From Fimenecus sp045613585 (GTDB lineage Bacteria > Bacillota > Clostridia > Oscillospirales > Acutalibacteraceae), in assembly GCA_045613585.1 (NCBI GenBank), contig JAZLBG010000070.1, positions 1-18,986 on the forward strand: a stretch of DNA of 18,986 nucleotides, read 5' to 3'. Below are positions 14,427 through 18,986 of this stretch, one piece after another. Every line of letters starts with the position of its first letter. Position 1 is the stretch's first letter. The translations under genes were made by a program, and so were the position numbers. The notes under the pieces were generated by a model. That model had not been told where the DNA came from. It saw only the letters and a list, made by a program, of their open reading frames with translations, and made no database searches.

Positions 14427-15640
14427 AAAAGTTACTCTCTTTAATAATTGTATGTGTTGTTATGCTTTCAACTTTTGTAATTCCAGTTTATGCAGAAGAC
14501 GAGATTTTCTCAAAAGAAACTATTCAATACTATAAAAACTTAGGACTTCAGGGCACAGTGCTTAATGTGTATAACTGGGGTGAATATATTGATGACGAAG
14601 AAGTTGATGTGGTTACAGAATTCGAACGCCTTACAGGTTGTGATGTGAATTACACAACATTCGAGTCAAATGAAAATATGTATTCAAAGCTTTCAGGTGG
14701 TGGCGTTAGCTACGATATTATAATTCCATCTGACTATATGGTTGAGCGTCTTATTTCTGAAGATATGCTTTTGCCACTTGATTACAATAATATTCCAAAT
14801 TATGATAAGTATTTTGATAAAGATAAATACGGCCATCTTGTAGAAAACGGAATAAGCGATTTTGGTGTAATCTATAATGTGGGTTCAACAATTCTTATTT
14901 ATAACAAGAAGTTTGTTAAAGAAGAGCCAACAAGCTGGAAAGTCCTTTGGGATGAGCAGTATAAAGGCAAAATCCTTATGTTTAATAACCCTCGTGACTC
15001 TTTTGCTATTGCACAGTTTGTGTTAGGTCAAAGTATTAATACAACTGAAAAAGAAGATTGGGATGCAGCAGCAGAACTTTTGCTTCAACAACGCCAAAAA
15101 GTAAAACCCGAATATGTAATGGACGAAGTTTTCATTAAAATGGAAAGTGGCGAATACGCTTTTGCAACTTACTATGCAGGGGACTACGAGTTAATGGTAG
15201 AAAATAATCCTGATTTAGGTTTTGCATTCCCAGAAGAGGGCGTTAATACTTTCTATGATGCTATGTGTATTCCAAGCGCATCACAGAATAAAAAGGGTGC
15301 GGAGGCATTTATAAACTTTATGCTTGAGCCAGAGATTGCCCTCGCAAATGCAGAATATATTTACTATGCAACACCAAATAAAGCTGTTCTAGAGAATGAA
15401 GATTATTCCCTTGCGGACAGTGAAGCAGTTTACCCAGAAGAACTTGAAAATAGTCAGGCTTTCCATAACCTTCCTACAGATACCTTGCAGTATATGAATA
15501 CTCAATGGATGAAAGTTAAAGGTGAAAATGATACAAAAGGACTTTACACCGCATTCTTTTCAGTAATAGCAGTTGTGGTTGTAATCATAATTGCCAATGT
15601 GCTTAAAAAGAATAGAATGAAAAAATATTATAATGTATAA
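14423..15640 (+). CDS. potD: polyamine-binding protein PotD with C-terminal membrane anchor
   Basis: This 405-residue extracytoplasmic binding protein delivers spermidine or putrescine to PotBC. It has a Sec signal peptide (about 1-25, ending VYA) and the PotD-like start of the mature body, VLNVYNWGEYIDDE, with YDIIIPSDYMVERL and FYDAMCIPSAS as further family patterns. No lipobox is present; the one Cys in the leader follows Val. Instead, residues about 375-394 form a hydrophobic segment followed by KKNRMKK, a positive stop-transfer tail, so the protein should be held in the membrane by its C-terminus. That is unusual, since Gram-positive PotD is normally a lipoprotein or fused to PotC. A terminator follows six bases after the stop. 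Confidence 0.93.
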   Translation: MKKLLSLIIVCVVMLSTFVIPVYAEDEIFSKETIQYYKNLGLQGTVLNVYNWGEYIDDEEVDVVTEFERLTGCDVNYTTFESNENMYSKLSGGGVSYDIIIPSDYMVERLISEDMLLPLDYNNIPNYDKYFDKDKYGHLVENGISDFGVIYNVGSTILIYNKKFVKEEPTSWKVLWDEQYKGKILMFNNPRDSFAIAQFVLGQSINTTEKEDWDAAAELLLQQRQKVKPEYVMDEVFIKMESGEYAFATYYAGDYELMVENNPDLGFAFPEEGVNTFYDAMCIPSASQNKKGAEAFINFMLEPEIALANAEYIYYATPNKAVLENEDYSLADSEAVYPEELENSQAFHNLPTDTLQYMNTQWMKVKGENDTKGLYTAFFSVIAVVVVIIIANVLKKNRMKKYYNV

Positions 15641-15645
15641 AATTT

Positions 15646-15672
15646 GCGGGAGTTAATGCTCTCGCTTTTTTT
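15646..15672 (+). terminator. terminator of potABCD
   Basis: GCGGGAG (15646-15652) pairs with CTCTCGC (15659-15665), including one G-T pair, followed by seven T residues. Confidence 0.85.
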
Positions 15673-15938
15673 GTATGTAAAATAAATTGGAGTTTGGCGA
15701 ATTCTTTAATTGATTTATTTTAACAAACTCGCCTTGTAGGGTCGGGACTCTGTGCCCGACCGCAAAACTTTAATAATCTACGGGCAGGCACGGAGACCTG
15801 CCCCTACAAGAGTCCTTTTCTTTGTGAACCTTCTATAATCGCAACGCAGTTCCGAAATTTTGCGCTTTGCATTTTGCGCTTTGCATTCTGTTCGATAAAC
15901 TCAAATTTGTCGAGATAAAATTTTGATGTTTATGGTAC
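15673..15938. other. non-coding repeat-rich gap between potD and nagB
   Basis: I see no gene in this stretch. Besides the composite repeat at 15733-15810 it holds an inverted pair GAGTTTG (15690-15696) and CAAACTC (15724-15730), and a tandem pair of a 14-base unit ATTTTGCGCTTTGC (15857-15870 and 15871-15884). The rest is AT-rich without obvious signals. Confidence 0.6.
15733..15810. repeat. composite palindromic intergenic repeat (paired REP-like)
   Basis: Outer arms CTTGTAGGG (15733-15741) and CCCTACAAG (15802-15810) are perfect inverted repeats. Between them lie two separate perfect 7-bp hairpins, GGTCGGG/CCCGACC (15740-15761) and GGGCAGG/CCTGCCC (15782-15803), joined by an AT-rich linker. 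GC content is far above the surroundings. The layout is that of two REP-like units in head-to-head orientation, a form that could be mobilised by a REP-associated transposase in trans (inference). Confidence 0.75.
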
Positions 15939-15970
15939 AAAAAAGACCGAGTAGGAAACTCTACTCGGTC
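15939..15970 (-). terminator. terminator of nagB
   Basis: On the minus strand GACCGAGTAGAG pairs with CTACTCGGTC around a short loop, followed by TTTTTT. It lies 15 bases after the nagB stop codon. Confidence 0.9.
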
Positions 15971-15985
15971 AAAATTTTTGTTTAA

Positions 15986-16705
15986 TTAAAGTCTTGATGC
16001 AGCATCTTTGTCCATAAAGATATGAACATCAGGGTGAAGTTGTAAAACTGATGCAGGGCAAGATGGCGAAATATCACCGTTAACAAGTCCGTGAATAGCG
16101 TCAGATTTGCTTTTGCCTGTTGCAATAAGAATAATTTTCTTTGATTTCATAATTGAAACTGTACCCATTGTAAGAGCATAGTGTGGCATTGGGTTTTCGT
16201 CAAAATAAATTGAGTTAGCATCAATAGTACTCTGTGTAAGCTGAACTTTGAATGAACCTTTTGTAAATTTGTTTGATGGCTCGTTAAATCCAATATGACC
16301 ATTTCTGCCAACGCCTAAAAGTTGAACATCAATTTTCTTTGAATTAATAAGATTATCATAACGCTCACATTCTGCTTGCGAATCAACTGCATTACCATTT
16401 AAGAAATTAACATTATCTTCATTTACATCAATGTGGTTGAAAAGATTTTCGTGCATAAATGTGAAATAACTATTTTTGTCTTCAACAGGAAGGTTGCAAT
16501 ATTCGTCAAGGTTAAAAGTTGTAATATCCTTAAAACTAACCTTACCTTCTTTGAAACATTTAATAAGATATTCGTATGTAGGTACTGGTGAAGCACCTGT
16601 TGCAAAACCTAAAACGCTGTTAGGTTTTTCGTTAACCTGTTCAATAAGCATATTACCAACTGCAACTGCAATTTGCTCAGCATTATCATAAATATGTAAA
16701 TTCAT
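15986..16705 (-). CDS. nagB: glucosamine-6-phosphate deaminase
   Basis: This 239-residue cytoplasmic enzyme converts glucosamine-6-phosphate to fructose-6-phosphate and ammonia, feeding amino sugars into glycolysis. Key sites are GFATGASPVPTY (33-44, phosphate binding), Asp67 in FNLDEY, and GVGRNGHIGFNEP with His137 and Glu142. Asn135 stands where the E. coli enzyme has Asp, as is usual in Gram-positive NagB. The length fits the short Gram-positive form, which lacks the E. coli C-terminal allosteric extension. AAGG eight bases before the ATG supports the start. It is transcribed alone, divergently from the alcohol dehydrogenase; no nagA is in the window. Confidence 0.95.
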   Translation of the reverse strand: MNLHIYDNAEQIAVAVGNMLIEQVNEKPNSVLGFATGASPVPTYEYLIKCFKEGKVSFKDITTFNLDEYCNLPVEDKNSYFTFMHENLFNHIDVNEDNVNFLNGNAVDSQAECERYDNLINSKKIDVQLLGVGRNGHIGFNEPSNKFTKGSFKVQLTQSTIDANSIYFDENPMPHYALTMGTVSIMKSKKIILIATGKSKSDAIHGLVNGDISPSCPASVLQLHPDVHIFMDKDAASRL

Positions 16706-16739
16706 TCTCTACACCTTCTCTTAAACGTTTTGAGATTTT

Positions 16740-16767
16740 ATTTTACCATAATATTCAAAAATTGCAA
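16740..16767 (-). promoter_or_regulatory. promoter for nagB
   Basis: On the minus strand TTGCAA (16762-16767) and TAAAAT (16740-16745) are separated by 16 bases. This places the start about 28 bases before the ATG. Confidence 0.55.
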
Positions 16768-16831
16768 GAAAAAAGAGTAAGTTTTTGCTCATTTATTTTT
16801 TGTTTATCAAATATACACAATAAAATAACTG

Positions 16832-16859
16832 TTGCTTTTTTCTGTTATGGTGGTAAAAT
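16832..16859 (+). promoter_or_regulatory. promoter for the alcohol dehydrogenase
   Basis: TTGCTT (16832-16837) and TAAAAT (16854-16859) are separated by 16 bases. The leader would be only about 15 nt. The stretch TTATGG-TGG-TAAAAT resembles TTATGG-TAAAAT of the divergent nagB promoter. Confidence 0.5.
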
Positions 16860-16880
16860 GGTTTTATTGGAGTGATTTAT

Positions 16881-17993
16881 ATGAATTATAGCTTTAATTT
16901 TAATATGCCTGTGAATATTCTTGGTGGCAATAACGCTTTACAGAATAATAAAAACATATTTACTGGGCTTGGAAAAAAATGTTTGATTGTTACGGGTGCA
17001 TCTTCTGCTAAAAAATCAGGTGCCCTTGATGATTTAATTGAAATATTCAATGAATTGAACATTGAATATGCGGTTTTTGATAAAATTACTGAAAATCCAC
17101 TTACCCGCACTTGTTGTGATGGGGGAAAAGTTGCAAGAGAAATAAATGCAGATTTCGTTGTTGGTATTGGTGGTGGCTCGCCACTTGACGGAGCAAAAGC
17201 AGTTTGTGTTTACGCCACAAATCCACATATTATAAATGATGATATTTACATTGCAAAAGTTGAAAATGAGCCTTTGCCTCTTGTAGTAATCGGCACAACA
17301 TCAGGCACAGGTAGTGAGGTATCAGGTGTATCCGTGCTTACACGCCAAAATGGTCGCAAGCAAAGTGTAGGTGGCAAAAACTATTACGCTAAATTTGCTA
17401 TTGCAGATGCAAAATATACATATTCCGTACCATTTTACACAACTGTTTCCACTGCACTTGACGCTATGGCTCACGCTATTGAATCTGCATTTTCACCTCG
17501 TGGTGATTTTCTTGTGCAACAGTTTGCTCTTCTTTCAGTTAAAATGATATACCCTATTTTAGAAAAATTATGCAATAGCAAAGAATTACCAACAAACGAA
17601 GAGCGTGATGCTTTATATTTCGCATCACTTTATGCAGGCTTTGCTCTTAACAAAGGTGGCACAGGATTTCCACATGGTATGGGCTACGCTTTAACTGAAG
17701 ATTACAATGTGCCTCACGGACTTGCATGCGCAGTGTTTATTCCTGCATATTTAAAAGAAGCAGAAAAATCAAACCCAACTCTACATAAAGCGTTTTTTGA
17801 TGCAATGAATACAACGCCTGAAAAGTTAGATAGCATCATAAAGCAATTCTGTGATTTTGATTTTTCAATACCACAAAATAAAATAGATGAATATGAAGTA
17901 CGTTGGGAAAATCTTAAAAACTTTAACAACTCACCTACTTCATTCAACAACAGGGACGCAGCTCGTTTAATGACTGCTTTGTTTGTAAAATAA
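16881..17993 (+). CDS. iron-containing alcohol dehydrogenase family protein
   Basis: This 370-residue protein is a group III (iron-activated) dehydrogenase, interconverting an alcohol and an aldehyde or ketone with NAD(P)H. The nucleotide-binding GIGGGSPLDGAKAV lies near residues 92-105, and GTTSGTGSEVSGVSV near 142-156. All four metal ligands are present: Asp194 and His198 (ALDAMAHAIES), His265 (PHGMGYAL) and His279 (VPHGLACAV). The substrate cannot be set; butanol, propanediol or glycerol-type activities occur in the family. I chose ATG 16881, with GGAG eight bases upstream; GTG 16872 overlaps that site. The gene is monocistronic, with its own promoter and terminator. Confidence 0.92.
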   Translation: MNYSFNFNMPVNILGGNNALQNNKNIFTGLGKKCLIVTGASSAKKSGALDDLIEIFNELNIEYAVFDKITENPLTRTCCDGGKVAREINADFVVGIGGGSPLDGAKAVCVYATNPHIINDDIYIAKVENEPLPLVVIGTTSGTGSEVSGVSVLTRQNGRKQSVGGKNYYAKFAIADAKYTYSVPFYTTVSTALDAMAHAIESAFSPRGDFLVQQFALLSVKMIYPILEKLCNSKELPTNEERDALYFASLYAGFALNKGGTGFPHGMGYALTEDYNVPHGLACAVFIPAYLKEAEKSNPTLHKAFFDAMNTTPEKLDSIIKQFCDFDFSIPQNKIDEYEVRWENLKNFNNSPTSFNNRDAARLMTALFVK

Positions 17994-18046
17994 TATCCAT
18001 AGTTAATTTTTATCTATTGTTTCTGTTTTTTATAAAATTATATTTT

Positions 18047-18097
18047 ATATCACCCTATCATTTGCTTAACATTTGCAAATAGGGTGATATTTTTTTT
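18047..18097 (+). terminator. terminator of the alcohol dehydrogenase gene
   Basis: ATATCACCCTAT and ATAGGGTGATAT form the outer stem, with ATTTGC/GCAAAT continuing it after a one-base bulge, followed by a run of T residues. This is a very stable stem for so AT-rich a region. Confidence 0.9.
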
Positions 18098-18128
18098 GTT
18101 TAAAAAAACACTAACATTTGTATTAAAT

Positions 18129-18195
18129 AGATGTTTTTTAACTAAATTAACCTATATTTAGAGCCGTTTTGCATACTGTAGATATTTTTTAACTA
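18129..18195. repeat. 16-base direct repeat pair upstream of the aminotransferase promoter
   Basis: AGATGTTTTTTAACTA (18129-18144) and AGATATTTTTTAACTA (18180-18195) match at 15 of 16 bases and lie 51 bases apart. The second ends 28 bases before the -35 element. This would suit a DNA-binding regulator or an AT-rich upstream activating element, but low complexity makes chance similarity possible. Confidence 0.45.
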
Positions 18196-18223
18196 TGAGT
18201 AGAAAGGATTTTTCAAAAAATGT

Positions 18224-18251
18224 TTGACATAATTGAAAATAGTGATATAAT
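18224..18251 (+). promoter_or_regulatory. strong promoter for the class III aminotransferase
   Basis: Perfect TTGACA (18224-18229) and perfect TATAAT (18246-18251) are separated by 16 bases, in front of a leader of about 60 nt containing a small CCCG/CGGG hairpin (about 18268-18283). High expression is expected. Confidence 0.9.
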
Positions 18252-18320
18252 TAGTATGAACAGTTGCCCGTTGATTTGCGGGTGAAATTCTAAAATTCTT
18301 CAAAACGGAGGGTAAAATTT

Positions 18321-18986
18321 ATGGCAGATACAAGATTTGCAATCGCACATTATCATGATGCGGCTCAGATTAACAGACAGCTTGACGAACTTATTGAAAA
18401 ACCAATTTATTCAATTAAGCCAGAAGTACTCAAGCAGTATGAAGAAGAGTATTATGAAAAGAAATGTGCAAAATCAAAAGAAATGATTGCTGAAGCAAAA
18501 ACAATCATTCCTGGTGGTGTTCAGCACAACCTCGCATTTAACTATCCATTCCCACTTGTTTTCACAAAGGCTGAAGGTGCTTACCTTTATGACGTTGATG
18601 GCAACAAGTACTTTGACTTCCTTCAGGCAGGTGGACCAACAGTTCTTGGTTCAAACCCTAAGGTAGTTCGTGACCAGGTTATCGACCTTCTTAACACATG
18701 TGGTCCTTCAACAGGTCTTTTCCACGAATTCGAATACAAACTTGCAAAGAAAATCGCTGACTCAGTTGAATCAGTTGATATGTTCCGTATGCAGGGTTCA
18801 GGTACTGAAGCTTGTATGACAGCAGTTCGTGTTGCTCGTCTTGCAACAGGTAAGAAGAACATCCTTAAAATGGGTGGCGCATACCACGGTTGGTCAGACC
18901 AGCTCGGTTATGGTATCCGTGTTCCTGGTTCTAAGTTCACACAGGCAAGTGGTGTTCCACTTTACCTCTTCAAGCACACTCAGGAA
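18321..18986 (+). CDS. class III aminotransferase, HemL-like, 3'-truncated by the window
   Basis: The frame is open to the last base, giving 222 residues of a PLP-dependent enzyme usually 420-450 residues long. From about residue 52 it resembles glutamate-1-semialdehyde aminomutase-like proteins: AKTIIPGGVQHN, YLYDVDGNKYFDF, the PLP-phosphate motif GSGTEACMTAVRVAR, and GGAYHGWSD, where His contacts the cofactor region. About 50 residues ahead of this form an extra N-terminal, charged, probably helical part absent from standard HemL. The catalytic Lys lies beyond the window. GGAGG (18307-18311) nine bases before the ATG and the strong promoter support the start. No other haem genes are near, so a role other than haem synthesis is quite possible. 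Confidence 0.85.
   Translation, partial: MADTRFAIAHYHDAAQINRQLDELIEKPIYSIKPEVLKQYEEEYYEKKCAKSKEMIAEAKTIIPGGVQHNLAFNYPFPLVFTKAEGAYLYDVDGNKYFDFLQAGGPTVLGSNPKVVRDQVIDLLNTCGPSTGLFHEFEYKLAKKIADSVESVDMFRMQGSGTEACMTAVRVARLATGKKNILKMGGAYHGWSDQLGYGIRVPGSKFTQASGVPLYLFKHTQE

Noticed and set aside
15857..15884. CRISPR-like repeat
   Set aside because: Only two adjacent copies without spacers; no cas genes.
16329..16350. Loss of a catalytic Asp in NagB (Asn135)
   Set aside because: Asn at this position is usual in Gram-positive NagB proteins, so it is not a defect.
16740..16859. Shared operator for nagB and the alcohol dehydrogenase
   Set aside because: TTATGG and TAAAAT recur in both promoters, but the likeness is short, partly the -10 element itself, and no palindrome was found.
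18623..18862. 79-codon minus-strand open frame
   Set aside because: It is antisense to the aminotransferase, which has a full set of family motifs.

Overview
This AT-rich window reads as chromosomal DNA from a low-GC Firmicute of class Clostridia, probably a gut Oscillospirales/Ruminococcus-like anaerobe. The basis is AT-rich codon use, strong GGAGG-type ribosome binding sites, consensus sigma-70/A-type promoters, an ECF-type vitamin transporter component, a dockerin-like tail on a secreted protein, and REP-like intergenic repeats of a kind common in that group. The taxonomic placement is inference. No tRNA, rRNA, CRISPR array, transposase or phage gene was seen.

Region 1 (1-3660): the end of a hexuronate catabolic operon. 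It holds mannonate dehydratase (uxuA, 5' truncated by the window), an SDR-type fructuronate reductase (uxuB role), 2-keto-3-deoxygluconate kinase (kdgK) and KDPG aldolase (eda). Together they turn D-fructuronate/D-mannonate into pyruvate and glyceraldehyde-3-phosphate. uxuA and uxuB overlap by one base, but the uxuB-kdgK and kdgK-eda gaps each hold a ~100-nt imperfect hairpin that starts at or just before the upstream stop codon.

Region 2 (3750-9413): a promoter-led cassette of circularly permuted ATP-grasp protein, alpha-E protein, cytoplasmic transglutaminase-like protein and a sugar-isomerase-like TIM barrel, tightly packed with overlaps or short gaps. The first three form a conserved set predicted, not proven here, to make or modify peptides. 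nrdR follows with its own promoter, then a secreted transglutaminase-like protein with a dockerin-like C-terminus.

Region 3 (9378-10648, minus strand): a B12 acquisition unit. A strong promoter drives a cobalamin riboswitch, then a DUF4430 (transcobalamin-like) lipoprotein and an ECF S-component-like membrane protein.

Region 4 (10656-15672): a membrane-anchored, divergent glycerophosphodiester phosphodiesterase, then a potABCD polyamine ABC importer operon with start/stop overlaps throughout. Its PotD has a C-terminal membrane anchor and no lipobox.

Region 5 (15673-18986): a repeat-rich intergenic stretch, nagB (minus), a divergently transcribed iron-dependent alcohol dehydrogenase, and, behind a strong promoter, the first 222 codons of a class III (HemL-like) aminotransferase that runs off the window.

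The strongest candidates for little-described biology are the ATP-grasp/alpha-E/transglutaminase cassette, the riboswitch-controlled DUF4430 lipoprotein plus S component, and the paired long hairpins inside the hexuronate operon.
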